In this document: positions 47,094-55,645 of the stretch, in pieces
Layout: every line of letters starts with the position of its first letter
Position numbering within the stretch: position 1 is the stretch's first letter
Source: JBMTVT01 sp049451635
GTDB taxonomy: Bacteria > Bacteroidota > Bacteroidia > Flavobacteriales > Flavobacteriaceae
Length of the DNA stretch: 64,000 nucleotides
Reading direction: 5' to 3'
Assembly (NCBI GenBank): GCA_049451635.1
Contig: JBMTVT010000001.1
Location: forward strand, 1-64,000
The notes under the pieces: generated by a model
Database searches by the model: none
The model's input: the letters and a program-made list of their open reading frames with translations, nothing else
What the model was told of the DNA's origin: nothing
Program-made: the position numbers and the translations under genes

Positions 47094-48073
47094 CTTTCTT
47101 CCTTCATAGGTTTTTTCTTTATCATACCACCTTTTAAATCTTTAACCACGCCCATTATAATAAAGGCATGTTTATCAATTTTATCAATTTCTGTTTCTAA
47201 TTTAGCAATTTCTAAACGGGTCACCACTGTATAAATAATATCTTTATCATAACTTATTCCTTGAGTTCCAAAGCCACCTTTACCGGCATAAATGGTGCAA
47301 GCACGTTGAAGTTTTTCAGTAATCATTAGTCTCAAATCCTCATGTTTTTCTGAAATAATGGTAATGCCTACATATTCTTCAACACCATCTACCACAAAAT
47401 CAACCGTTTTTGCGGCTGCTAAATAGGTAAGAATAGCATAAAGGGCAATTTCAACCGAAAGTACATAAGCACCAACCGAAAATATAATAATGTTAATTAA
47501 TAGCAGCACATCGCCAATGGTAAGCGATAATTTTCTGCTTAGGTAAATAGCCAGAATTTCGGTACCATCGATAACGCTGCCACCACGCATGGACATACCA
47601 ATGCCCAAACCCAAAAAGAAACCACCAAAAACAGCGATAAGCAGTTTGTCTTCCGTAATGGTTGGATATTTTACAAAATGTACCACAAAAGCCAAAAGTG
47701 TAATGGCTGCGATGCTTTTTACAGCAAATTTAATATTGATGGTTTTTGATGCCAAAATTAAAAAAGGCAGATTTACCAGTACTAGAAGTAGACCTAACTT
47801 TAAATAAGTAATGTTTTCTAAAAGTAAAGAAATACCGGTAGCGCCACCATCTATAAAACCATTGGGCAATAAAAATCCTTTTAACCCAAAACCTGCCGAA
47901 AAAACACCAATAATTATAAAGATGTACTCTTTAACAGCGTGGGTAATTTCAACTTGTAAACTTCTTACTAAAGGTACAATTTGCTTTTTGCTAACAGGTT
48001 TATTGATATCCTGTTTGGATTTTATCCTTTTACGGGCAATATCTACCAGTACCTTTGATAAGAATGGATTCAT
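47090..48073 (-). CDS. YitT family membrane protein (DUF161/DUF2179)
   Basis: A 327-residue protein with a cytosolic N-terminal extension, five or six membrane segments (FIIIGVFSAGFGLKGFLLPNGFIDGGATGISLLL and others), and a C-terminal DUF2179 domain (GVEEYVGITIISEKHEDLR..., GVVKDLKGGMI). YitT proteins are widespread membrane proteins of unknown role. The gene overlaps the cupin gene at its 3' end and follows the lipoprotein gene by 6 bases, so the set is probably co-transcribed. Confidence 0.9.
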   Translation of the reverse strand: MNPFLSKVLVDIARKRIKSKQDINKPVSKKQIVPLVRSLQVEITHAVKEYIFIIIGVFSAGFGLKGFLLPNGFIDGGATGISLLLENITYLKLGLLLVLVNLPFLILASKTINIKFAVKSIAAITLLAFVVHFVKYPTITEDKLLIAVFGGFFLGLGIGMSMRGGSVIDGTEILAIYLSRKLSLTIGDVLLLINIIIFSVGAYVLSVEIALYAILTYLAAAKTVDFVVDGVEEYVGITIISEKHEDLRLMITEKLQRACTIYAGKGGFGTQGISYDKDIIYTVVTRLEIAKLETEIDKIDKHAFIIMGVVKDLKGGMIKKKPMKEER

Positions 48074-48079
48074 ATTGCT

Positions 48080-48643
48080 TTAATTGGTATTGTTCCAGTT
48101 TATAAAAAAGTATTTAACCTTGGCGTTATCAGGTATATGGGTGGCTTCTATTTTTAAATTCATATCAAACCTAAGATTAGCTGGTAATTCTTTTTTGTCT
48201 ATCGCAAAACTGGCGTTTACATCGTTAACGGTAATTAAAACCGAATTAATTAAGTTATTGATTTTTGAAATTTTATAGGAACTTGAGATGTCTTTGAACG
48301 TGCTTAAGGTTGAAATGTTTTTAGCCGTTTTATAACGGGGGTCTATAATTTGAACGTTGCTAATTACCGATGTAGAGTCTAAAGCTTCTTGTGGTGTTAA
48401 TATAAGTAGTTTGTCGCCTCCTTTTTCAAAGATTTCAATGGTGTTTTTACTTCCAGAAAACTCATCACCAGCAATAAATTGTGCAATGGAATCGGTAGCA
48501 AAGACTGTTTTTAGGTCTTTAACCTGAGTTGAATCGGTTAAAAAACCAATATGCTGTTTTCCAATTTCGAAAGGATCTTGTTCTTTTTTACAACCCGTAA
48601 ACAATAAGGCTAGGGTTATTGAGCATAAAAATAAATTTCGCAT
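48080..48643 (-). CDS. Lipoprotein of unknown function
   Basis: The 187-residue protein has a lipoprotein signal peptide MRNLFLCSITLALLFTGC with Cys18 followed by KKEQ. The mature part has no recognised domain; it is rich in Ser/Thr and Asn and has a strand-like pattern (GGDKLLILTPQEALDSTSVI). It lies between the HerA-like gene and yitT on the same strand. Confidence 0.8.
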   Translation of the reverse strand: MRNLFLCSITLALLFTGCKKEQDPFEIGKQHIGFLTDSTQVKDLKTVFATDSIAQFIAGDEFSGSKNTIEIFEKGGDKLLILTPQEALDSTSVISNVQIIDPRYKTAKNISTLSTFKDISSSYKISKINNLINSVLITVNDVNASFAIDKKELPANLRFDMNLKIEATHIPDNAKVKYFFINWNNTN

Positions 48644-48688
48644 GTAATTAAAATATGTGTTAGTTGATTATTGCCGATTTCTTTCGCC

Positions 48689-50230
48689 TTACTTCTTCAT
48701 CACCTTAGTTAAAATACCAAATACACTACGAATAAAGGTGGCGCTGGTAAGCACTTTAACTACAGGGTTCATTCTGGTACTGCTCCTACGGCTTGATGAG
48801 GTTCTTTTTTTTGATTCTGCTTTTTTAAGGGCTTCCCGTTCTTGTCGTACTTTTTCTTTTGCTTCTTCAGCTTCGGCTTTTTCTATTTTTTCGTTAAGCA
48901 TTTCATAGGCACTCTCTCTATCAATGGTTTCGTTGTATTTTTTTACCATCTTAGATTTTGAAAGAAGAGAGCTTAATTCTGTATCGGTTAATACATCCAT
49001 TCTGCTCATTGGCGCACGCATCATAGTAGCCGCCAATGGTGTAGGTCGCCCTTTTTCATCTAAAGCAGAAACCAATGCTTCACCAATACCAAGTGATGTT
49101 AACACTTCGGTAGTATCATAATAATCAGAATCTGGATAGTTTTGTGCAGTTAATTTAATGGCTTTTCTGTCATTGGCAGTAAAAGCTCTTAAAGCATGCT
49201 GGATTTTTAAGCCCAATTGTCCTAAAACAGCCTCAGGAACATCGGTAGGGTTTTGGGTTACAAAATACAAGCCAACACCTTTACTGCGTATCAGTTTTAC
49301 AATACTCTCAATTTGATTCAACAATGCTTTAGAAGCCTCATTAAAAATTAAGTGGGCTTCATCAATAAACATTACCAGTTCTGGTCTGTCGCTATCACCT
49401 TGTTCTGGGAAAGTTGAATAAATTTCAGCCAATAAACTCAACATAAAGGTTGAGAATAGTTTTGGTCTGTCTTGAAGATCTGTTAGCCTTATAATATTTA
49501 TATAGCCACGGCCATCGTCATCAACCCTCAGTAAATCTTGAGTATCAAAAGAAGTTTCCCCAAAAAATAAATCGGCTCCTTGTTGTTCTAGTTCCACTAC
49601 TTTACGTAAAATGGCACCAGTTGAGGCGGTTGATATTCTTCCGTAGGCATCATCAAACTCTGCTTTTCCTTCTTTGGTGGCGTATTGTAAAATCTTTTTA
49701 AAATCTTTCAAATCCAACAGAGGTAATTTATTATCGCGGCAATACTGAAAAATAACAGCAACTACACCAGATTGTGCATCTGAAAGGTCTAAGATTCTGG
49801 ATAATAATACCGGGCCAAATTCACTAATGGTAGCCCTTAACCTTACACCATCCTGTTCTGATAATGTTAAAATTTCAACAGGAAAACTTTTGGCTTCAAA
49901 GGGCAATCCAATCTTTTCATGGCGTTCATCAATTTTCGGGTGCCCGGGACTTGGTTGCGCCAAACCACTTAAATCGCCTTTTATGTCCATAAGCAAAACC
50001 GGGATACCTTTATCGCTTAAATTTTCGGCTAACACTTGTAACGATTTTGTTTTTCCAGTGCCTGTGGCTCCAGCAATCAATCCGTGTCGGTTTAAGGTTT
50101 TTAAAGGTATTTTTACATGTGCGCCAGTAACAGTTTCACCATCTAACATGGCGGCGCCAACAGGAATAAAATCGCCTTTGGTTGTATTGCCCTCAAAAAT
50201 ATAATTAAAAAAGGTTTCTTTTCTATCCAT
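48689..50230 (-). CDS. HerA-like ATPase, DUF853 family
   Basis: A 513-residue P-loop ATPase. Walker A is GATGTGKTKSLQ (residues 54-65) and Walker B is ELVMFIDEAHLIFNE. The N-terminal barrel and the C-terminal HAS-type region match the DUF853/HerA-FtsK superfamily; SKGVGLYFVTQNPTDVPEAVLGQLGLK carries the sensor region. The last 70 residues are a Glu/Lys-rich coil (NEKIEKAEAEEAKEKVRQ) and a Ser/Arg patch. HerA relatives translocate on DNA, often with NurA; no nurA gene is seen here, so the role is unknown. Confidence 0.88.
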   Translation of the reverse strand: MDRKETFFNYIFEGNTTKGDFIPVGAAMLDGETVTGAHVKIPLKTLNRHGLIAGATGTGKTKSLQVLAENLSDKGIPVLLMDIKGDLSGLAQPSPGHPKIDERHEKIGLPFEAKSFPVEILTLSEQDGVRLRATISEFGPVLLSRILDLSDAQSGVVAVIFQYCRDNKLPLLDLKDFKKILQYATKEGKAEFDDAYGRISTASTGAILRKVVELEQQGADLFFGETSFDTQDLLRVDDDGRGYINIIRLTDLQDRPKLFSTFMLSLLAEIYSTFPEQGDSDRPELVMFIDEAHLIFNEASKALLNQIESIVKLIRSKGVGLYFVTQNPTDVPEAVLGQLGLKIQHALRAFTANDRKAIKLTAQNYPDSDYYDTTEVLTSLGIGEALVSALDEKGRPTPLAATMMRAPMSRMDVLTDTELSSLLSKSKMVKKYNETIDRESAYEMLNEKIEKAEAEEAKEKVRQEREALKKAESKKRTSSSRRSSTRMNPVVKVLTSATFIRSVFGILTKVMKK

Positions 50231-50301
50231 ATATTTTTATTTCGCATAAAAATACAGGAAAAATAAAGAAGAAAAAAATATGGTTTTAGCCTAATTTACA
50301 T

Positions 50302-51014
50302 TTATATTTTTTCAATATAAATATTGGATGATCCAGTCGAACGTAAGTTGATAACGCCGGCATTTACAGTTCGGATTATTTGAACAGTTACTAAATAGCT
50401 CGCAACTAAATTAAAAACCTCGGTAATATGCAGTGAACTTTCTTGATGGCTATTCTTTGTGCGGATGTAACCCTTGGATGAATATGTACCTCGTTGGGTG
50501 CCGTTTATTTCTATCCACATTTCAGGGGTTAGCCTATCCGTTCCTGAAGTGTTTGCCAATGATACATTTACCGTTATTCTGTAACGCCCTATTTTGGTTT
50601 ACAGTAATGGTATTAAGAGCTGTGTTTGTAGTATACAATGTAGTGTCATCGTTCCATTCAAGAGTGCTGATTATTGGCGTATTAATAGCCGCATTGCTAT
50701 TTTCATCCAATGCTGTGTTAGAGGCATCATTACTATATTTAATCGATAATTTTCGAGATGTTCTTAGCCAATTAGGAGTAACTGTAGAACCGTAATTAAA
50801 TTGAAAAATGTTCAATCGGTGTTGTAAACCAATAATCCGTTGGCTGGATTCGGAATAGAAGCAATTTGAGTAGAGGATAATAGAGGTATGAGTAAGCCCC
50901 ACTGTTTGATTCGATATCTAAGATAGAAGAGGGGTCGGTTGAGGTAGTGCCAATACCAACTTGAGAGTAGCTATGATAATTCATGTCAAATAGCCAAATT
51001 AAATTGAGATTCAA
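50302..51014 (-). pseudogene. C1q-like secreted protein, broken by several frameshifts
   Basis: Joined across frames, the reading gives YSQVGIGTTSTDPSSILDIES, GLLIPLLSSTQIASIPNPANG, STVTPNWLRTSRKLSIKYSN, RITVNVSLANTSGTDRL and a C-terminus SNIYIEKI. That resembles the family of flavobacterial C1q/TNF-like proteins that begin with VGIGTT. Three frame changes are needed (near 50915, 50832 and 50575), and no normal signal peptide remains at the front, where MNLNLIWLFDMNYHSYS stands instead. Multiple lesions indicate true decay rather than a single sequencing slip. Confidence 0.75.
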
Positions 51015-51043
51015 AATTGGTTAGTCTTAATGCCGAAAACATG

Positions 51044-51051
51044 TATCTTTG
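51044..51051 (+). promoter_or_regulatory. -7 box of the queE promoter
   Basis: TATCTTTG matches TAnnTTTG and ends 6 bases before the queE start at 51058. A TTG at 51017-51019 lies 24 bases upstream, longer than the usual spacer. The transcript may be leaderless. Confidence 0.6.
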
Positions 51052-51057
51052 CCATCT

Positions 51058-51687
51058 ATGAAAAATGAGCTGAAAATATTGGTCGATAAAGGTGAAATAC
51101 TACCTTTAATGGAGGAATTTTATACCATTCAGGGCGAAGGTTACCACAAAGGAACGGCAGCATATTTTATACGCATTGGCGGGTGTGATGTGGGATGTCA
51201 TTGGTGTGATGTAAAAGAGAGTTGGAATGCTAATTTGCATCCGCCAACCGAAGTATCTAAAATAGTAGAAAATGCCAAAAAATATAGCGATACTATTGTA
51301 ATTACTGGCGGCGAGCCTTTAATGTGGGATATGTTGCCATTAACTTCGCAACTTAAAGCAGTAGGCTTAAACATACACATTGAAACCTCTGGTGCATATA
51401 AATTAACTGGAGTGTGGGATTGGATTTGTTTGTCGCCAAAAAAAATGAAATTGCCTACTAAAGAGGTTTATGAAAAGGCAGACGAACTAAAAGTAATTGT
51501 TTACAATAAAGATGATTTTCGCTTTGCGGAAGAACAAGCGTCTAAAGTTCATAAAAACTGCATTTTATACTTACAACCTGAGTGGAGTAAACGCGATAAA
51601 GTAATTCCGGATATTGTGGATTATGTGATGAAGAACCCAAAATGGAAAGTATCGCTTCAAACACATAAATACTTAAACATACCATAA
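51058..51687 (+). CDS. queE: 7-carboxy-7-deazaguanine synthase (queuosine pathway)
   Basis: The frame opens at 51049, but the -7 box at 51044-51051 makes 51058 (MKNELKILVDKGE) the sensible start; product 209 residues. QueE is a radical SAM enzyme making 7-carboxy-7-deazaguanine from CPH4. The cluster motif is CDVGCHWCDVKESW (Cys-x3-Cys-x2-Cys), and GGEP for SAM binding is present (VITGGEPLMWDML). Shorter than the E. coli form by its C-terminal part. It stands alone. Confidence 0.92.
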   Translation: MKNELKILVDKGEILPLMEEFYTIQGEGYHKGTAAYFIRIGGCDVGCHWCDVKESWNANLHPPTEVSKIVENAKKYSDTIVITGGEPLMWDMLPLTSQLKAVGLNIHIETSGAYKLTGVWDWICLSPKKMKLPTKEVYEKADELKVIVYNKDDFRFAEEQASKVHKNCILYLQPEWSKRDKVIPDIVDYVMKNPKWKVSLQTHKYLNIP

Positions 51688-51699
51688 TATTAAACCATT

Positions 51700-51777
51700 A
51701 TTGCGAGTGTAACGAAGCAATCTGTTTAATCTTGATACCATTAAAAAGATTACTTCGAAATTAAAATTTCTCGCAAT
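51700..51777. repeat. Palindromic REP/MITE-like repeat
   Basis: ATTGCGAG (51700-51707) and CTCGCAAT (51770-51777) are inverted ends. Inside them are ACGAAGCAATCTG and AGATTACTTCG, partly inverted too. This is the well-known interspersed palindrome of Bacteroidota genomes (core GCGAGGAACGAAGCAATC), here with several mismatches and a 25-base centre. Confidence 0.75.
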
Positions 51778-51802
51778 GACGATTTCAATATTTTTTGGAT
51801 GA

Positions 51803-51976
51803 TTACTTTACTGGAACTGCCACTCTTGTAGTGCCCCAAGCCAAATACATGTTGCCATCAGCAAATGCTATTGAGAATGCTTCAACTGCTCCACCAAGAC
51901 TTACAGGTGCTGTAACACGTAAAACATCATTAGCTTTTTTATACCCAAAAGCGCCCCAAACATCTAAATCGTAGTC
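51803..51976 (-). pseudogene. C-terminal remnant of a DUF2911-type protein
   Basis: Read on the minus strand this gives DYDLDVWGAFGYKKANDVLR, then VTAPVSLGGAVEAFSIAFAD, then GNMYLAWGTTRVAVPVK and a stop. It matches the last 60 residues of DUF2911 proteins (V.WGA..Y....D.LR..., and lxW..trVavP). A stop lies just upstream in the same frame and no start or N-terminal domain remains. So it is a truncated copy, next to the repeat at 51700-51777. Confidence 0.6.
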
Positions 51977-51977
51977 C

Positions 51978-52225
51978 CGATGAGATTAACATTATTAGCA
52001 CTGTTTTGTCCATTTTGTTAATTATTTCTGTTTTTTATTTTCCTAGTTTATTCTTTTTAAAATTTGAGTTAGTACGACTTTTCTTCACTCATTGTTGTGA
52101 ATTTGTTTTTGCATTAAAGCTAACTCGTTATATCCCAACTTTTATTTCTTTTATGCAGAAAATAAAAGGAATAAACCAAGTTTTGGCTTGTTTTATTCTA
52201 TAAATACACCTATATTTTGCTATGA
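51978..52225. other. Non-coding region between the DUF2911 remnant and the aspS terminator
   Basis: About 250 AT-rich bases. A 65-codon plus-strand frame (52006-52203) exists but has no family signature. I see nothing else. Confidence 0.5.
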
Positions 52226-52256
52226 AAAAATCCTGACAAAAATTGTCAGGATTTTT
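52226..52256 (-). terminator. Terminator of the gatC-gatA-gatB/aspS operon
   Basis: AAAAATCCTGACA (52226-52238) pairs perfectly with TGTCAGGATTTTT (52244-52256), loop AAAAT. Runs of A on one side and T on the other allow it to work in both directions. Confidence 0.92.
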
Positions 52257-52306
52257 ATTTAGTTCTCGATACATCATGCTATAGCGTGACACTCGAACTG
52301 ATATAA

Positions 52307-55300
52307 TTATTTATTTCGCATCACCTTTACATTCATCTCTTCCACTTTTTTGTCAGATAACATGGAAGGTGCGCCAAACAATAAATCGTCACTGGTGCCT
52401 GTTTTTGGAAATGCCATAACCTCACGAATAGAAGCTTTTTTTTCTAAAATCATCATCAGCCTATCAACTCCCCAAGCAATACCACCGTGCGGTGGTGCGC
52501 CGTAATGGAACGCTTTATACATGGTACCTACACTTTTCATCATCTCTTCTTTGTTGTAGCCCATATTTCTGTAAGTAGCTTCTAAAATTTCAGGTTTGTG
52601 CGCCCGTACCGAACCGCCACCAATTTCGTAACCATTCAAAATCAAATCGTATTGTTGCGCGATAATGGTACCTATTTCAGCATCTTTACCGTTCATGTGT
52701 TTTTCAATATCATACACTGCAGGCATTGAGAAGGGGTTATGGGTAAATGTCCAACGGCCGTCATCAGTTTTTTCAAACATCGGGAAATCTATTACCCAAG
52801 CAGGACGTAATTCTTTCGGGTTTATTAAACGCAACATACTGCCCAATTCCTGTCTAACTGCATCCAATGCTTTATTGGCAGTAGCATAGTCGGCAGCTGA
52901 AAAGAAAACAATATCACCAACTTGTGCATTGGTGGTTTTAATGATTCCAGCAGCAATATCTTCACCTAAAAATTTAATAATGGGCGACTGCAAATTGTTT
53001 TCATTTACAATAATATATGCTAAACCACCCAAACCATGCTGTTGTGCAATGGCCGTTAATTTTTCAATTTGCCCTTTAGATAAGCGCTTTTTACCTTGTT
53101 CTTTAGCCGATACCTTGATGCATTTAACAATACCACCTTCTTCAATGGGTTTGCTAAACACTTGAAAGGTTGTTTCCTTAACAATATCTGTAATATCTTG
53201 AAGCTGTAAACCAAAGCGTAAATCGGGTCGGTCGCAACCGTATTTATCCATGGCGTCTTGATAGGTAATCACTTCAAAAGGATGTAAAATCCATTTATTG
53301 CCATAAATTTTTGTAACCACTTCATTAAACATTTTGGTGTTTAAGTCCATAATTTGTTGCATGCTGGCGTATGCCATTTCTAAATCCAATTGCGTGAATT
53401 CAGGTTGTCGGTCACCTCGGGAGTCTTCATCCCTAAAACAACGTGCTATCTGGAAATATTTCTCGTAACCACTTACCATCAACATTTGTTTAAATTGCTG
53501 AGGTGCTTGTGGTAGTGTGTAAAAAGCACCGGCTTGTTTTCGAGATGGGACTATAAATTCGCGAGCGCCCTCATCGGTTCCAGCACTTAAAATGGGAGTT
53601 TCAATTTCAAGGAAATCTTCTTCATCTAAAATATCTCGAAGCAGTTTAATTACTTTATGGCGATTCACAATGGTTCTGCGAACATCATCATTTCTGTGGT
53701 CTAAAAACTTGTATTGAAAACGTGTGTTTTCATTGGTTTTTGTGGCTCGTTTTATTTCAAAAGGCAGTGTTCTAGATAGGTTTAAAATATCCAATTCATT
53801 AGCTTCCAATTCAATTTTCCCAGTTCGCAAGCTCGGGTTGTAATCGTCTTCTTTACGTTGTAGAATGGTTCCAGAAACCGTAATAACCGATTCTGGTTTT
53901 AGTTTTACCAACTCATCAAGATTTGGAAATGATTCCCTGCTTAAACGCACTTGGAATTTCTCGGTACTGGAATCTCGTAAATCGATAAAAATGAGTTCCC
54001 CATGGTCGCGAACACTGGCAACCCAACCAGCAAAAGTTACCACCTGAGAAATACTATCATCTGAAATATCAGTAATCAAATGCGTGCGGTATTTATCTTT
54101 TATAATTAGTGGGATTTCAGGAAGTTTTTCTTCTTCTTTAGCTTCTGGCTTTTGGCTTTTGATTTTTGGCTTTTCATCACTTACAATTTCCGACTTCTGT
54201 CTTTCCACATCTCCAGCCAGCGAAGCTAAAATACCCTCTCGAATGACTTTTCCTGAAGCGCCTTTACCAATAATGGCAATTACTTTTCCAACTAAGATAC
54301 CCGCCTTTCCTTGATTACCAGCTTTAATATCGTTTGCAATAGCTTCATTTTCAGTAATTACTTTGCTTATGGCATCATATATTTTGTCTTCGGAAATCGT
54401 GTGCGCTTCAAAATACTTATTATAATCAAAATGTCTGTCTTTTAAATAATTTGTGATAGCATTTTGTACTAAAACCGACGTGATTTTCTCTTCTTTAAAA
54501 AGCTGAAAAATTTCAATTAAATGCTCTATACGGTGAATATCGCCATAGTCTTCTGTACTAATATTGTTGACTAATGTTTTTGTAACAAACGACGGGTCTT
54601 TAAGCACATCGTTTATTTGCATAAATGTTTTGGAGCGTAGTGCGTCTGCCGTAAAAAACTTAGCATCTTGAGGTAACACACCACCTTTAATTATTATGGA
54701 CTCTACGGCAAAAGGTAATGCGCTTATATCAACGTCAATTGATTCTACAACATCTTTAATGCAAACAAAAGGTAAATCGGGTTCAGATATAAAACGGTAA
54801 TCGGCTTCATATTCCTTTTTGCGCATGGTTTTGGTTTGCTTCAAATCGGCATCCCATAGGACGGTGGTTTGGTCTGGTCTAAACTCCTTGTGTTCCAGGT
54901 AGTAGTTGAGTTGTTTTTCTACTTCTTCCTTTAGGGCATCTACCATGAACTTAAACGAGTTTAAGTTTTTTATTTCAGTACGTGGGTTTAAATTGTAACT
55001 GTGTTTTTTACGAAGTGATACCGAAACATCCGATTTAAACTCACCCTTTTCAAGATTGGCTTCAGAAATTTTTAAATTTTGAACAATACGCTGAATGTAT
55101 TGCGCATAAGTTGACGCATCTTCAATATGACGAATGCAAGGTGTGGTAACAATCTCAATAAGAGGTACGCCTGCTTTATTAAAATCTACCAACGACACTT
55201 GTTTTTCATGTATTAATTTAGCAGCATCTTCTTCAATATGAACTTGCGACAAATTAACGGTAAACTGAGACCCATCATTTCTAAAACAAGACACTTGCCC

Positions 55301-55645
55301 ATCAGGAATTATGGGGTTGTGAAACTGAGTAATTTGTATATTTTTTGGGTTATCGGGGTATTCATAATGTTTTCTGTCCCAAGAAATAACCTCATTTTCA
55401 AAAGTAGATTTTACAGCTTTACCAAAATAAATAGCTTTCTTAATAACTTCTTTATTTATTGCCGGGAGCACACCCATTTGTCCAGTACAAACCGAACAAA
55501 TATTTTGATTTGGGATATCAACTTCTTCATTGGGGCAAGAACAAAATAATTTGGTCTTTGTGTTTAACCGAACATGCGTTTCCAGCCCGATTACCAATTC
55601 TAACTCGTGTGCTTTTAATGCAGCATCTAATTCTTTCAATTCCAT
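52307..55645 (-). CDS. gatB/aspS: Fused amidotransferase subunit GatB and aspartyl-tRNA synthetase
   Basis: A 1112-residue fusion. Residues 1-480 are a complete GatB: LELVIGLETHVRLNTK, zinc Cys at 35, 37, 50 and 53, and a full YqeY-like tail (KAGNQGKAGILVGKVIAIIG). A Lys/Glu linker (481-515) follows. Residues 516-1112 are a full-length bacterial AspRS: anticodon domain GWVASVRDHGELIFIDLRD, class II motif 2 FRDEDSRGDRQPEFTQLD, the GAD insert, and motif 3 APPHGGIAWGVDRLMMIL. His548, in RDHG, is the residue reported for non-discriminating AspRS, where discriminating enzymes have Leu. The fusion would place Asp-tRNA(Asn) next to the amidotransferase. The gene overlaps gatA by one base. The annotation name 'bifunctional GatB/AspS' is known to me from flavobacteria. 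Confidence 0.95.
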   Translation of the reverse strand: MELKELDAALKAHELELVIGLETHVRLNTKTKLFCSCPNEEVDIPNQNICSVCTGQMGVLPAINKEVIKKAIYFGKAVKSTFENEVISWDRKHYEYPDNPKNIQITQFHNPIIPDGQVSCFRNDGSQFTVNLSQVHIEEDAAKLIHEKQVSLVDFNKAGVPLIEIVTTPCIRHIEDASTYAQYIQRIVQNLKISEANLEKGEFKSDVSVSLRKKHSYNLNPRTEIKNLNSFKFMVDALKEEVEKQLNYYLEHKEFRPDQTTVLWDADLKQTKTMRKKEYEADYRFISEPDLPFVCIKDVVESIDVDISALPFAVESIIIKGGVLPQDAKFFTADALRSKTFMQINDVLKDPSFVTKTLVNNISTEDYGDIHRIEHLIEIFQLFKEEKITSVLVQNAITNYLKDRHFDYNKYFEAHTISEDKIYDAISKVITENEAIANDIKAGNQGKAGILVGKVIAIIGKGASGKVIREGILASLAGDVERQKSEIVSDEKPKIKSQKPEAKEEEKLPEIPLIIKDKYRTHLITDISDDSISQVVTFAGWVASVRDHGELIFIDLRDSSTEKFQVRLSRESFPNLDELVKLKPESVITVSGTILQRKEDDYNPSLRTGKIELEANELDILNLSRTLPFEIKRATKTNENTRFQYKFLDHRNDDVRRTIVNRHKVIKLLRDILDEEDFLEIETPILSAGTDEGAREFIVPSRKQAGAFYTLPQAPQQFKQMLMVSGYEKYFQIARCFRDEDSRGDRQPEFTQLDLEMAYASMQQIMDLNTKMFNEVVTKIYGNKWILHPFEVITYQDAMDKYGCDRPDLRFGLQLQDITDIVKETTFQVFSKPIEEGGIVKCIKVSAKEQGKKRLSKGQIEKLTAIAQQHGLGGLAYIIVNENNLQSPIIKFLGEDIAAGIIKTTNAQVGDIVFFSAADYATANKALDAVRQELGSMLRLINPKELRPAWVIDFPMFEKTDDGRWTFTHNPFSMPAVYDIEKHMNGKDAEIGTIIAQQYDLILNGYEIGGGSVRAHKPEILEATYRNMGYNKEEMMKSVGTMYKAFHYGAPPHGGIAWGVDRLMMILEKKASIREVMAFPKTGTSDDLLFGAPSMLSDKKVEEMNVKVMRNK
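54141..54175 (-). repeat. Low-complexity repeat encoding the GatB-AspRS linker
   Basis: On the coding strand the linker DNA reads as imperfect tandem copies of AAAAGCCAAAAATC/AAAAGCCA, producing KPKIKSQKPEAK. Such AAAGCC repeats look like flavobacterial intergenic DNA. They suggest the linker was once the spacer between separate gatB and aspS genes, which is inference. Confidence 0.5.

Noticed and set aside
50433..50795. Plus-strand frames opposite the C1q-like remnant
   Set aside because: They are shadows of the minus-strand sequence; the minus strand shows the family motifs.
52006..52203. Plus-strand frame of 65 codons downstream of queE
   Set aside because: It has no family signature, no convincing start region, and lies in AT-rich spacer.
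52307..55645. GatB-AspRS fusion as an assembly artefact
   Set aside because: Other genes here do have suspected frame errors, but the fusion frame is long and clean, both halves are complete, and the same fusion name is used for flavobacteria. Kept as real, with read checking advised in the finding.
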